Assembly (NCBI GenBank): GCA_028284905.1
Contig: JANQQU010000043.1
Span: forward strand, 248,001 to 312,000
Direction of reading: 5' to 3'
Length of the DNA: 64,000 nt
DNA from: Calditrichia bacterium
Lineage (GTDB): Bacteria > Calditrichota > Calditrichia > RBG-13-44-9 > J075
Below, piece after piece: positions 53,540-62,946 of this stretch. The notes beneath the pieces were generated by a model that searched no databases, was not told where the DNA came from, and saw only the letters and a program-made list of their open reading frames with translations. The translations under genes and the position numbers were made by a program. Within the stretch, counting starts at the first letter, position 1. Every line of letters starts with the position of its first letter.

Positions 53540-53738
53540 TTTAATAAAACTGTAGCAAATCTATAGTGGTTTGCGAACTCATGCCCAACAGTAAGAAATT
53601 TTCATTTAGTTAAAGTTTCCCAAAATTTGGGCGACCATAAATACGGTTCAGTATTTATGTGAGTTTCCTCCCACATAGGCCTCCTCCAATGACATTGACC
53701 CTTAGCGTTTGCGGTGAGCGCTAAGGGTCATTTTTTTT
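53540..53738 (+). ncRNA. Candidate small structured RNA upstream of gcvT
   Basis: The hairpins follow each other closely: CCCAAAATTTGGG (53619-53631), CATAAATAC-GGTTCA-GTATTTATG with a perfect 9-bp stem (53636-53659), a weak TGTG/CACA stem (about 53657-53674), then a perfect 12-bp terminator with eight T. No protein frame fits. The 5' end is a guess. It could also be a long 3' end of the MutS-like transcript. Confidence 0.3.
53696..53738 (+). terminator. Strong rho-independent terminator
   Basis: TGACCCTTAGCG (53696-53707) pairs perfectly with CGCTAAGGGTCA (53719-53730) around an 11-base loop, followed by eight T (53731-53738). The T-run on the plus strand only shows its direction. It lies 316 bp past the MutS-like stop and 126 bp before gcvT. 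Confidence 0.88.
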
Positions 53739-53863
53739 GCCCATCAGTCTTTCTCATTTTTCTATTGTGTTTTGTCCTTCCCATTCCGTACTATCTTCTG
53801 CTTTATTTGGCGGCTCTGTTCTTATCTGGAGCAAATATTTATTCTATTTGGAGGATGGTGGCA

Positions 53864-54943
53864 ATGGCTATAAAAAAAACCGGTTTATATGATATGCATG
53901 TTGCGGCGGGTGGTAAAATGGTTGAGTTCGCCGGATATGAAATGCCCATTCAGTATAGCGGTATTCTGCAGGAGCACAAAAGAGTGCGCGAAACCGTCGG
54001 CGTTTTCGATGTATCCCATATGGGAGAAGTCGAGTTGCGCGGTGAACGGGCACTGGAAATGGTCAATAACCTGACAATTAATGATGCTTCGAAGATTGCC
54101 ATTAACCAGGCCCAATATACGGCAATGTGCTACGAAGATGGTGGCATCGTCGATGATCTGATCGTATACAAGCGTGCCGATGATCATTACCTGATGGTTG
54201 TAAATGCCTCCAATCTCGATAAAGATTTTGACTGGATAATGAAACATAAGCTGGACGGGGTCACGGTTAATAATATTTCCGATGATATTACCCAGCTGGC
54301 CGTCCAGGGAAAAGCCGCCGAAGCTACTCTGCAAAAACTCACCAATGTAAATCTCGCTGACATCAAATTTTATTGGTTTACCGAAGGCAAACTCGCCGAT
54401 GTAGATATGATTATTTCTGCCACCGGTTACACTGGCGAACCGGGCTTTGAACTCTATTTCCCCAGGGAGCATTCCGAGGCGGTCTGGAAAAAAGTTTTTG
54501 CCGCCGGTGAAGAATTTGAAATTGCCCCGATTGGTTTGGGTGCAAGAGACTCCTTACGAATGGAAAAGAAATACTGCCTTTATGGCAATGATATCGATGA
54601 AACTACCAGTCCGTTGGAAGCCGGTCTTGGATGGATCACCAAACTCGACCAGGGCGATTTTGTCGGGAGAGATTTTCTCGCTAAACAAAAGGAAGACGGT
54701 ATTACCCGTCGCCTGGTTTGTTTTGTCGTTGATGGCCGGGTGATTCCCCGGAAAGGCTATAGCCTGGAAAAAGATGGCGAAGTCGTCGGCACCGTAACCA
54801 GTGGCTGCTATTCTCCGATTCTGGAGAAAAATATTGGCCTCGGATATGTTGCCAAAGGATTTAACAAGTCCGGAGAAACTGTAGAACTTGTCGCGGGTAA
54901 GCGGCGGGCAACGGCAGAAATCGTCAAGCCACCCTTTGTATAA
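53864..54943 (+). CDS. gcvT: aminomethyltransferase, T protein of the glycine cleavage system
   Basis: 359 aa from ATG 53864, with GGAGG nine bases before it; an upstream extension starting at 53714 would add a hydrophobic, unsupported 50 residues. GcvT signatures: GLYDMHVAAGGKMVEFAGYE, VFDVSHMGEVELRG, the folate-site GYTGEPGFELYFP, and the Arg in LGARDSLRMEK. The enzyme transfers the aminomethyl carbon from H protein to tetrahydrofolate and releases ammonia. The genes for P and H proteins are not adjacent. Confidence 0.95.
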   Translation: MAIKKTGLYDMHVAAGGKMVEFAGYEMPIQYSGILQEHKRVRETVGVFDVSHMGEVELRGERALEMVNNLTINDASKIAINQAQYTAMCYEDGGIVDDLIVYKRADDHYLMVVNASNLDKDFDWIMKHKLDGVTVNNISDDITQLAVQGKAAEATLQKLTNVNLADIKFYWFTEGKLADVDMIISATGYTGEPGFELYFPREHSEAVWKKVFAAGEEFEIAPIGLGARDSLRMEKKYCLYGNDIDETTSPLEAGLGWITKLDQGDFVGRDFLAKQKEDGITRRLVCFVVDGRVIPRKGYSLEKDGEVVGTVTSGCYSPILEKNIGLGYVAKGFNKSGETVELVAGKRRATAEIVKPPFV

Positions 54944-54962
54944 AATTGAATAAGGAAATATA

Positions 54963-55238
54963 ATGGCATTTACTATTGCCTTTACAACGTTAACAAACGT
55001 TTTCTTACTCCTGGCGAAGCCTTTAAAAGATTCGCCGGGATATATGCCTCGTTTAATCGGCATGACCATAACCAGCGCACTTTTGGGATTCGTTATTGGT
55101 GGTGTGCTGGGATTAATTGTGATGTCGATGTTCCGCAGATTTCAATCCGAAGGCTTTCCGGCGAAGTTTACGATTATTGCCGGAGGGTTGATCGGCGCGG
55201 TTGCATCCTCAGTGATTTTTTTATACCTCGTTATGTAA
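54963..55238 (+). CDS. small membrane protein after gcvT
   Basis: 91 aa with two or three hydrophobic segments (LIGMTITSALLGFVIGGVLG and FTIIAGGLIGAVASSVIFLY). AAGGA precedes the ATG, 19 bp after the gcvT stop, so it is likely cotranscribed. No family recognised. Confidence 0.62.
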   Translation: MAFTIAFTTLTNVFLLLAKPLKDSPGYMPRLIGMTITSALLGFVIGGVLGLIVMSMFRRFQSEGFPAKFTIIAGGLIGAVASSVIFLYLVM

Positions 55239-55376
55239 ATATCAGCCCGGGATTTGTCTCGAAAAATACCCGGGTATCTGATTTGTTTCTTTCCCGCAAA
55301 TTGGTTATTTTCCGCGAATGTCAATAGATTTGAAATTGTTGGCCGTGGTTTATAACTGATCCTCAACGCTCAAGCA

Positions 55377-56441
55377 ATGGTTTGGCTTCCCATGAACATG
55401 AAACGGGATATTTATGAAGACGTGCAATTGCTGAAAACCGGCCCGGCCAGGTTCTGGATGCTGGTACTGGTGATTAGCCTTCTGATTATCCCGTTCATGC
55501 TGCCCAATTATTCTGTCTATCTCATCAACTATATGGCGATTAACATTATCGTTGCTCTCGGACTGAATATTCTGGTCGGGTATACCGGGCAGATTTCCCT
55601 TGGCCATGCCGGCTTTTTTGCCATTGGTGCATATGCGACAGCCCTCCTGATGATCCATCTGAGCATACCCTTTTTGTTAGCGCTTGTTGTCGCCGGATTA
55701 ATTGCCGGTGCTTTCGGCTTCTTGCTGGGATTGCCGGCCCTTCGGCTCGAAGGTCCCTATCTGGCAATTGCAACTCTGGGCTTTGGAATGGCCGTTGCGC
55801 AAATTATCGCCCGCGTGCCTTTGTTTGGCGGCCATATGGGGATCGAAGCCCCGGCGCTGGACCTCGGCCCGTTAACGGTAAAAGGGGATAAACAAATCTA
55901 TTTTGTAATTATGCCGATCGCCTTCTTCTTGACGCTGGCAGCCCGCAATATTGTTCGCACCAGGGTTGGCCGGGCCCTGACGGCCATCCGGGATAGCGAT
56001 GTCGCTGCGGAAGCGTTGGGCGTTAATATTGCCTATTATAAGACGCTGGCTTTTGCCATTAGTGCATTTTATGCCGGCATCGGAGGCGGCTTGATGGTCT
56101 TCGTGCTTGGCTTCATCAATCCCAATGCATTCGATCTGATTATGTCGATTATGTTTTTGATTATGGTGCTGGTTGGTGGACCGGGCGCGATTCTCGGTTC
56201 CATACTCGGCGCTATCGTTATAACATTTCTGATGGTTAAACTGGACACGATTCAGACAGTGCCGATTATCGGTGATTTTCTGATCTTTTTATCCGACACT
56301 TTTTTCTCCCGGAGCGGCTTGCCCAATATCAGCAATATCATATTTGGGGTTATCCTGGTTAGTATCATCATATTTGAAAGAATGGGATTATACGGTATCT
56401 GGCTGCGGATTAAAATATATTGGCGCACCTGGCCGTTCTAG
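55377..56441 (+). CDS. livM: LivM-type ABC importer permease
   Basis: 354 aa with about ten membrane helices. The family signature is present: NIIVALGLNILVGYTGQISL, GHAGFFAIGAYATA, and the EAA-like loop GRALTAIRDSDVAAEALGVN. Start uncertain: ATG at 55377, 55392 or 55398 is possible, none with a strong ribosome-binding site. It is the first gene of the liv cluster. The family moves branched-chain amino acids, amides, urea or aromatic acids. Confidence 0.92.
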   Translation: MVWLPMNMKRDIYEDVQLLKTGPARFWMLVLVISLLIIPFMLPNYSVYLINYMAINIIVALGLNILVGYTGQISLGHAGFFAIGAYATALLMIHLSIPFLLALVVAGLIAGAFGFLLGLPALRLEGPYLAIATLGFGMAVAQIIARVPLFGGHMGIEAPALDLGPLTVKGDKQIYFVIMPIAFFLTLAARNIVRTRVGRALTAIRDSDVAAEALGVNIAYYKTLAFAISAFYAGIGGGLMVFVLGFINPNAFDLIMSIMFLIMVLVGGPGAILGSILGAIVITFLMVKLDTIQTVPIIGDFLIFLSDTFFSRSGLPNISNIIFGVILVSIIIFERMGLYGIWLRIKIYWRTWPF

Positions 56442-56475
56442 TTCATTCAATTTACCTGAAGCTTGAAATAAGACT

Positions 56476-57348
56476 ATGTTTACACAACTGATCATTACTG
56501 GAATTTCCATCGGCAGCCTTTACGCCTTAATGGCTTTGGCGATGTCTATTATTTATAAGACTTCCCATACCCCGAACTTTGCCCAGGGGGAAATGGCGAT
56601 GATTTCTACATTCGTTGCCTTTGCCCTGCAAACGACCTATCAATTTCCATTGGGGATTGCCCTGCTTGGGGCGTTATTGTTCTCGTTGATATTGGGTGTG
56701 GTTATTGAATTCTGTTTCCTGCGGCGGGCAAAAAATCCTACTATTGTCGATTTAATCGTGATGACGATCGGTATTCAGTTGATCATTCAGGGAATCGCCG
56801 GGTGGAAATGGGGCGCAGAGCAAAAGGATTTCCCCTTTCTCGATTTGGATAGCCAGCTGGTTCATTTCGGTGATGTAGTCATCAGCCATCTGAATATCCT
56901 CACCATCGGCACCTCGCTGGTTTTGATGTTACTTCTCTACCTGTTCTTCCAGCACACCCGGATGGGCACCGCCATGCGAGCCACTCAGCAAAATGAAGTT
57001 GCTGCGAAAATCAACGGGATTCGCGTAAACCGCATCAAGGCGTTTACCTGGGGAATCAGTTCGTTCGTTGGTGCAGTAGCGGGCTTATTCTTCGCTCCGA
57101 TTTCCACACTGGATCCTTATTTGATGTGGGAGCCATTAATCAAAGGATTTGCTGCTGCGGTGCTCGGCGGGATGACCTCCCTGGGCGGCGCTGTGTTGGG
57201 AGGATATTTGCTGGGGATCATCGAAAATTTATTTGGCGCATATATCTCTCTGGAATTTAAATCGACTGTCGCATTTGTCATCATTGTACTGGTTTTATGG
57301 TTTCGCCCCAGCGGTTTGTTTGCCAAACATTATCAACGAAAAGTTTAA
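56476..57348 (+). CDS. livH: LivH-type ABC importer permease
   Basis: 290 aa with eight or more helices. LivH landmarks: ISIGSLYALMALAMSIIYKT, PNFAQGEMAMI near the N-terminus, and the coupling-loop MRATQQNEVAAKINGIRVNR. Its stop is immediately followed by the livG region. It forms the membrane pore with the LivM protein. Confidence 0.93.
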   Translation: MFTQLIITGISIGSLYALMALAMSIIYKTSHTPNFAQGEMAMISTFVAFALQTTYQFPLGIALLGALLFSLILGVVIEFCFLRRAKNPTIVDLIVMTIGIQLIIQGIAGWKWGAEQKDFPFLDLDSQLVHFGDVVISHLNILTIGTSLVLMLLLYLFFQHTRMGTAMRATQQNEVAAKINGIRVNRIKAFTWGISSFVGAVAGLFFAPISTLDPYLMWEPLIKGFAAAVLGGMTSLGGAVLGGYLLGIIENLFGAYISLEFKSTVAFVIIVLVLWFRPSGLFAKHYQRKV

Positions 57349-57363
57349 TTGAGTCGTATAACG

Positions 57364-58137
57364 ATGGATTTCTTCAGCGTAAAAAACCTTACGAAAAGAT
57401 TCGGCGGCCTCGTTGCTGTCAATGATCTTTCTTTTACTGTGAAAAAGGGCGAGATCTTTTCGATTATCGGTCCGAATGGTGCGGGTAAAACAACGGTGTT
57501 TAACTGCATCAGTGGTATTTATCGTCCCGAACGGGGTGAGGTCGCCTTTGAAGGAAATCAATTACTCGGATTGAAGCCGCATCAGATTGCCGCTAAAGGG
57601 ATTGCCCGCACCTTTCAGAACCTGGAGTTGTTCCCAATGATGAGCACGATGGAAAACATTATGCTTGGCAGGCATATTCACATGAAGAGCGGTTTGCTGG
57701 CGGGCGCTTTTATGTTTGGCCGCCGCTTCCGTGCTGCCCAGGAAGAAGTCGCTAACCGGGAAGCCGTAGAAAAAATTATCGATTTGCTGGACTTGCAGGC
57801 CGTGCGCGATCGCTTTGCCGGTTATCTGCCCTACGGCCGGCAAAAGCTGGTAGAACTGGCCCGCGCCCTGGCACTTACCCCGAAATTGCTGCTGCTGGAT
57901 GAACCCTTTGCCGGAATGAACCGCGAGGAACGCCAGGATCTCTATTTCTGGTTGCAGGATATTCAGGCAGAACTTGATATAACGATTATCATGATTGAAC
58001 ACGATTTGCAGATGGTTACCGGTCTTTCCGACCGTATTCTTGTTATCGACTTCGGTAAAAAAATTATCGAAGATGTGCCGGAAAAAGTTACTGCCCATCC
58101 GGAAGTGCTCAAAGCATATATGGGGGAAAGTGCATGA
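57364..58137 (+). CDS. livG: LivG-type ABC ATPase
   Basis: 257 aa from ATG 57364; an in-frame TTG at 57349 directly after the livH stop is an alternative. Walker A GPNGAGKTTVFN, Q-loop near ARTFQNLELFP, Walker B LLLLDEPFAGMN. The ABC signature is degenerate: GYLPYGRQKLVELARAL instead of LSGGQ, a known feature of LivG, where LPYG(Q/R)QR is common. The ATG of livF overlaps its stop. Confidence 0.93.
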   Translation: MDFFSVKNLTKRFGGLVAVNDLSFTVKKGEIFSIIGPNGAGKTTVFNCISGIYRPERGEVAFEGNQLLGLKPHQIAAKGIARTFQNLELFPMMSTMENIMLGRHIHMKSGLLAGAFMFGRRFRAAQEEVANREAVEKIIDLLDLQAVRDRFAGYLPYGRQKLVELARALALTPKLLLLDEPFAGMNREERQDLYFWLQDIQAELDITIIMIEHDLQMVTGLSDRILVIDFGKKIIEDVPEKVTAHPEVLKAYMGESA

Positions 58138-58919
58138 GTACTGCCCCGTTGCTGAAAATCAATAATATCGAAACTTATTATGACTTATTGCTGGCGGTTA
58201 ATGGCGTTTCGCTTTCGGTGGAGAGCGGAAAAATTACCGCAATACTCGGCAGTAATGGCGCGGGAAAAACTACTGTCCTGAGAACTATTATGGGATTGTT
58301 GGATGATCAGCCCAATAAAGGCACCATTGAGTTTGATGGCACTCGCATCGATGGCAAGGAAACGGAAGATATTGTCCGCAGAGGCATCTCCTATATCCCG
58401 GAAGGGCGGGAAGTTTTCCCGGAGCTTACCGCGCGGGAAAATCTTTTGATGGGTGGATTCATCAGAAAAAACAAAAACGAAGTTAACAGCGATTTACAAA
58501 AAGTATATGAATATTTTCCGGTGTTAGCCGAAAGAGAAAAGCAGCTGGCCGGCACTCTGTCCGGAGGCCAACAGCAAATGCTCGCTATCGGCCGGGCCTT
58601 GTTGAATCGCCCCCGCCTGCTCCTGATGGACGAACCCTCCCTGGGGCTGTCCCCGCTTTTAGTGAAAGAAATATTTGCGATCATTCGAACCATCAATGAA
58701 GCGGGAGTGACGATCATTCTCGTCGAACAAAATGCCAATATGGCCCTGGGGATTGCCCACGATGGGGTGATTATGGAAAATGGCCGCTTTGTGCGTTCCG
58801 GAACAGCTGCCGCGCTGCTGGAGGATAAGGATGTGCAGGAATTTTACCTGGGCGGTGGTGAGAGTGAAGATTCTGTGAAAGGATATCAACGCTGGAAAAG
58901 AAAGAAACGCTGGCGCTAA
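58134..58919 (+). CDS. livF: LivF-type ABC ATPase
   Basis: 261 aa. Walker A GSNGAGKTTVLR, signature LSGGQQQMLAIGRAL, Walker B LLLMDEPSLGLSP, and the LivF-typical GISYIPEGREVFPELT. It starts inside the livG stop (ATGA overlap). Longer than usual at the C-terminus by a basic tail (RWKRKKRWR). Confidence 0.93.
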   Translation: MSTAPLLKINNIETYYDLLLAVNGVSLSVESGKITAILGSNGAGKTTVLRTIMGLLDDQPNKGTIEFDGTRIDGKETEDIVRRGISYIPEGREVFPELTARENLLMGGFIRKNKNEVNSDLQKVYEYFPVLAEREKQLAGTLSGGQQQMLAIGRALLNRPRLLLMDEPSLGLSPLLVKEIFAIIRTINEAGVTIILVEQNANMALGIAHDGVIMENGRFVRSGTAAALLEDKDVQEFYLGGGESEDSVKGYQRWKRKKRWR

Positions 58920-58970
58920 AATCAGGCTTTAATCCGGATTTCGATTAGAGTAAGTTTTATAAGGAAAAAA

Positions 58971-60782
58971 ATGAACAATTCCCCCACAACAGTCCCCGCG
59001 CTTTTTCGTCAGCGGGTGCAAGCCTCGCCTGATCGGGTGGCACTGCGCTTCAAGGATTATGGCGTTTGGCGGGATGTTTCCTGGGAGGAATATTATCGTA
59101 ATGCCCGGCGAATTGCACTGGCGCTGAATGATATGGGATTGCAGCCTGGAGACTGCGTTGCAATAATTGGGGAAAACATGCCGGAGTGGGTGTTTGCGGA
59201 TTTGGGGATTCAATCCGCTGGTGGCGTTTCCGTAGGCATCTATACCACTAATGCTGCAAAACAGGTTAAGTATATCGTCAATCATTCCGAAGCGAAGTTC
59301 TTTTTTGTTGAAAATGAAGAGCAGTTGGATAAGTGGTTGGTGCTGCGAGATGAAATGCCCACCATTGAAAAAGTAATTGTTTGGGATCGCACCGGATTGC
59401 GGGATTTTACTGACGAACAAGTGCTGGATTTTCAGGATTTGCTGGATACCGGTGCTGCGATTGAAGAGAAAAATCCGGAGAAATTCGATCAATTGGTCGA
59501 TGCGGTTAAAGCGGATGATCTTGCTGTGCTGATTTACACATCCGGTACAACCGGCCCTCCCAAAGGGGCGATGCTCTCTCACGAAAATGTGCTCTGGGTG
59601 CCGCAGGCGGCAGCGAAAGCGAATCCGATTACTGCCAATGAATCACTGCTCTCTTTCCTTCCGCTGTGCCATATCTATGAACGCGTATTCGGCGTTTTTG
59701 CGCACATTACTTTTGGTTATACGACAAACTTTGTTGAGAGTCTCGATACGATCTCTTACAATATGCGTGAGGTGTCGCCCACGATTGGCTATGCTGTGCC
59801 GCGCATTTGGGAGAAATACCATTCTCAGATAGAACTCCGCATGGAAGACGCCACCTGGCTTAAGCGACGTCTGTATCGCTGGGCATTGAAGGCAGGAGAG
59901 CGTTATGCTGATTTTCAAATTGCGCATCAAAAAACATCACCGTTATCGCTGGCTATTCCGAATCGTCTGGCTGATTGGCTGATCTTTCGCAAATTGCGTG
60001 ACCGGCTTGGTTTTCGTCGAATGAACTATGCCTATACTGGGGCAGCCCCAATTGCGCCGGATGTTTTACGTTTTTTGAGGAGCTTTGGCCTCAACATTCT
60101 TGAAGGGTATGGCCAAACGGAAACCTCGGGAATTTCTACCGCCAGCACCTCAACATCTTTTAAACTGGGCACTGTGGGGAAGCCGCTGGAAGGTTTGGAG
60201 CTGAAAATCGCCGATGATGGGGAAATTCTGGTACGCTCCCCGGGGGTATTTAAGGGATATTATAAAGATCCCGACGGTAGTGCTGCAGTGCTGAGAAATG
60301 GCTGGCTGCATACCGGTGATGTCGGTGAAATCGATGATGATGGGTTTGTGAAAATTGTGGATCGGAAAAAGGATATCATTATTACCGCTGGAGGTAAAAA
60401 TATCGCCCCGCAATTTATTGAGAATCAATTAAAATTTAGTCCTTATATTAATGATGCCGTTGTAATTGGGGACCGTCGGAAATTCCTTTCGGCGCTAATT
60501 GTTCTCGATGAAGACAACGTCAGTAAATATGCCCAGGATCATAAAATCCCTTTTGCAACCTATACGGAACTGGCGACCAGTCCAGACATTATTAAATTGA
60601 TTGTAGGGGTCGTTGATGCGACAAATAACAAGCTCTCCCGGGTGGAGAATGTTCGCAAATTTCGAATTCTTCCCAAAAAGCTTTATGAAGAAGATGGCGA
60701 TGTTACGCCTACAATGAAGGTGAAAAGGAAAAGCTTGCAGAAAACCTATCAGGATTTAATTGAAAGTATGTATCAGGCATAA
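58971..60782 (+). CDS. long-chain acyl-CoA synthetase (AMP-forming)
   Basis: 603 aa. The AMP-binding P-loop is IYTSGTTGPPKGAMLSH; the adenylate motif GYGQTETSG, the hinge region TGDVGEIDDDGFVKIVDRKK and the C-terminal KRKSL are as in FadD15-type long-chain enzymes. AAGGA precedes the ATG. It activates a carboxylate with ATP and CoA. It lies between livF and the binding-protein gene, all on one strand and closely spaced, so the imported ligand may be the acid it activates. Confidence 0.93.
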   Translation: MNNSPTTVPALFRQRVQASPDRVALRFKDYGVWRDVSWEEYYRNARRIALALNDMGLQPGDCVAIIGENMPEWVFADLGIQSAGGVSVGIYTTNAAKQVKYIVNHSEAKFFFVENEEQLDKWLVLRDEMPTIEKVIVWDRTGLRDFTDEQVLDFQDLLDTGAAIEEKNPEKFDQLVDAVKADDLAVLIYTSGTTGPPKGAMLSHENVLWVPQAAAKANPITANESLLSFLPLCHIYERVFGVFAHITFGYTTNFVESLDTISYNMREVSPTIGYAVPRIWEKYHSQIELRMEDATWLKRRLYRWALKAGERYADFQIAHQKTSPLSLAIPNRLADWLIFRKLRDRLGFRRMNYAYTGAAPIAPDVLRFLRSFGLNILEGYGQTETSGISTASTSTSFKLGTVGKPLEGLELKIADDGEILVRSPGVFKGYYKDPDGSAAVLRNGWLHTGDVGEIDDDGFVKIVDRKKDIIITAGGKNIAPQFIENQLKFSPYINDAVVIGDRRKFLSALIVLDEDNVSKYAQDHKIPFATYTELATSPDIIKLIVGVVDATNNKLSRVENVRKFRILPKKLYEEDGDVTPTMKVKRKSLQKTYQDLIESMYQA

Positions 60783-60801
60783 AGATAAAAAGGAGCCGAT
60801 G

Positions 60802-62040
60802 ATGTTGAATAAGTCTCTGAAAGTTTTGATGGTATTAGCATTCCTGTTGTTGGCAGGGTGTGGTGGTGGTAGTGAAGATGGCGGTTCATCGGAAGTTGGT
60901 GTGACTGATACAGAAGTGGTTATTGGTTCCTGGGGACCACAAACCGGCCCGGCAGCACCCTGGGGCGCAGTGGTCCGCGGAATGGAGTGCTATTTTGCCA
61001 TGGTGAATGAAGAAGGAGGGATTGCCGGCAGGAAAATTCGTTTTGTCAATCGGGACGATGGCTACCAGCCGGCCCGCACCCGCGCTGTCGTAAAAGAAAT
61101 GGTGGAAAGCGAAGGCGTATTTGCCTTTTGCGGCGGCATCGGTACTGCGCCGGGAATGGCTGTTAAGAGCTACCTGGTTGAGAATGGGGTTCCCTGGGTG
61201 GGGCCAAACACTGGCGCGACTCATTTTGCCTATCCACCGGAAAAAAATATCTTTGCCGGTCAAACACCCTATGTCGATGAAGGATCAATTCTTAGCCAGT
61301 ATGCGGTAACGGATTTGGGAAAACAGAAAATAGCCATCCTCTATCAAAATGATGATTATGGCAAAGGAGGTGTCGCCGGTGCAATTCTCGAATTGCAACA
61401 ACATGATATGACCCTGGTAGAAAAAGCATCTGTTGAATTGACCGATAGTGATCTTAGTTCCCACGCCTTACGTTTGAAAAATGCCGGTGCTGATGCCGTT
61501 CTCATTTTTACAACGCCGAAGCATGCAGCGATTATCCTTGGTGAGTCAGCAAAAATTGGATTTCAACCAACCTGGTTAACTTCCTTGACTTTAGCCGATA
61601 TGGATTTGATGCATACGATTACCAAGGGACTCTGGAAAGACGTTATCTTTGCCAATTTTATCCCAATGCCTACCTCGGACGACCCATTAGTGCAAAAATA
61701 CAAAGCAGCTCAGCAAAAGCACTATCCGGAAGAGCGCTGGAGCATTCTTTACATGAACGGATTTACCACGGCGGAGCTGATTGCTGAAGGCATTCGTCGC
61801 TGTGGGAAGGATTTAACCCGGGAAAAACTAATTGAGAATCTCGAGAATTTACAAGATTATACAGTCGACTTTCAGGATGTTCGTAATAAATACACTTATG
61901 GGAAAGATAATCGCCAGGGCAGCCGTTCGGTGTATTTACTAAAATGTATTGATGGGACGCAGTTTGAAAAACTGACTGATTTTGTCGAATCCGATATCGA
62001 TATTAATGCCGCAATTGAGATGATGAAGTCGGGAATTTAA
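60802..62040 (+). CDS. LivK-type ABC substrate-binding lipoprotein
   Basis: 412 aa from the second of two adjacent ATG codons (AGGAG six bases before it); a longer frame starting at 60760 would overlap the synthetase gene. Lipobox LLLAGCGGG. The mature part is a periplasmic Leu/Ile/Val-binding-type fold: VVIGSWGPQTGPAAPWGAVV, EGGIAGRKIRFVNRDDGYQP, ILYQNDDYGKGGVAGAILEL. Relatives bind branched-chain amino acids but also aromatic and other acids; the neighbouring acyl-CoA synthetase argues for a carboxylate. Confidence 0.9.
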   Translation: MLNKSLKVLMVLAFLLLAGCGGGSEDGGSSEVGVTDTEVVIGSWGPQTGPAAPWGAVVRGMECYFAMVNEEGGIAGRKIRFVNRDDGYQPARTRAVVKEMVESEGVFAFCGGIGTAPGMAVKSYLVENGVPWVGPNTGATHFAYPPEKNIFAGQTPYVDEGSILSQYAVTDLGKQKIAILYQNDDYGKGGVAGAILELQQHDMTLVEKASVELTDSDLSSHALRLKNAGADAVLIFTTPKHAAIILGESAKIGFQPTWLTSLTLADMDLMHTITKGLWKDVIFANFIPMPTSDDPLVQKYKAAQQKHYPEERWSILYMNGFTTAELIAEGIRRCGKDLTREKLIENLENLQDYTVDFQDVRNKYTYGKDNRQGSRSVYLLKCIDGTQFEKLTDFVESDIDINAAIEMMKSGI

Positions 62041-62057
62041 GCACATCGGGGAAAGTA

Positions 62058-62810
62058 GTGGATTTTAACGGAAAAACAGTTGTGGTCACTGGTGCTGCTT
62101 CCGGTATCGGTCTTGCTGCTGCGCAGGCATTTGCTGCAGGCGGCGCCAACGTGGTGATTTCGGATGTAAATACGGAAGCCGGTAAAAACGCTGCCGAAGA
62201 AATCGGAAAGAAAGGGGGAGAGGCGACATTCCTGTTTGCCAATGTTGCTGCCCGTAACGACGTCCGGGATCTGGTAAGTCAAACGGTTGAAAAATATGGC
62301 GCTCTTGATATTATCGTTAATAATGCCGGCATTGCCGGGGAATTTCAGCCTTTTACCAGTTACAGTTTGGAAGGATGGGAGAAGGTTGTTGGCATAAATC
62401 AGACCGGGGTCTTCTTTTGCATGCAGGAAGCATTGAAGGTCATGGAGAAACAAGGCAGTGGAGCAATTGTAAATGTCGCGTCTATTGCCGGTTTAAAAGC
62501 AATGAATCGTGCCAGCGCCTACGTTGCCAGCAAGCATGCCGTTCTCGGATTGACGAAAGTTGCTGCGATGGAATATGCCCGTCAGAATATTCGGGTGAAT
62601 GCAGTTTGTCCGGTTTTCACCCGCACCCCTTTATTTGAGTCTATGTTTGAAATCAACCCTGCGTTTGAAGAAAAACTGAAGCGGAATATCCCAATGGGGC
62701 GCTATGGCCGGCCGGAGGATATTGCTAATGCAATTTTATGGTTGTCGCATGATGATGCCGAGTTTATTACCGGAGTTTGTTTGCCGATAGACGGTGGAAT
62801 GATGGCCTGA
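62058..62810 (+). CDS. short-chain dehydrogenase/reductase
   Basis: 250 aa, starting at GTG with GGGGAAAG before it. Classical SDR: the cofactor loop TGAASGIG (residues 11-18), NNAG near 89-92, and the catalytic Ser-Tyr-Lys in NVASIAGLKAMNRASAYVASK. An acidic residue after strand 2 (SDVNTE) suggests NAD rather than NADP. It follows the binding-protein gene by 17 bp and may oxidise or reduce an intermediate of the imported compound. Confidence 0.9.
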   Translation: MDFNGKTVVVTGAASGIGLAAAQAFAAGGANVVISDVNTEAGKNAAEEIGKKGGEATFLFANVAARNDVRDLVSQTVEKYGALDIIVNNAGIAGEFQPFTSYSLEGWEKVVGINQTGVFFCMQEALKVMEKQGSGAIVNVASIAGLKAMNRASAYVASKHAVLGLTKVAAMEYARQNIRVNAVCPVFTRTPLFESMFEINPAFEEKLKRNIPMGRYGRPEDIANAILWLSHDDAEFITGVCLPIDGGMMA

Positions 62811-62946
62811 ATGAAAGTTCGAATGCAGAATTTGGAATTGGGAATTAAAATGCCTTTTTAAATTAGTATTATTCAGGGAAGCGCAACATACGAATTAGCC
62901 AGCCCTGTTGGTTCTAGAACATTTTAGAAAGTAGGAGTCGGAGAGA

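Larger units (their letters stand above)
53381..53863. other. Gene-free, structured intergenic region before gcvT
   Basis: No gene is supported. The plus-strand frame that runs from 53714 into gcvT begins inside the terminator and has no ribosome-binding site. The first part is very AT-rich; 53619-53738 contains several consecutive hairpins listed separately. A glycine riboswitch was looked for and not recognised. Confidence 0.5.

Noticed and set aside
53714-53863. N-terminal hydrophobic extension of GcvT
   Set aside because: It would start inside the terminator stem; GGAGG sits nine bases before ATG 53864, which gives the normal GcvT length.
53381-53863. Glycine riboswitch before gcvT
   Set aside because: The conserved glycine aptamer core elements are not visible, and the terminator is followed by 126 bp of unstructured sequence before the gene.
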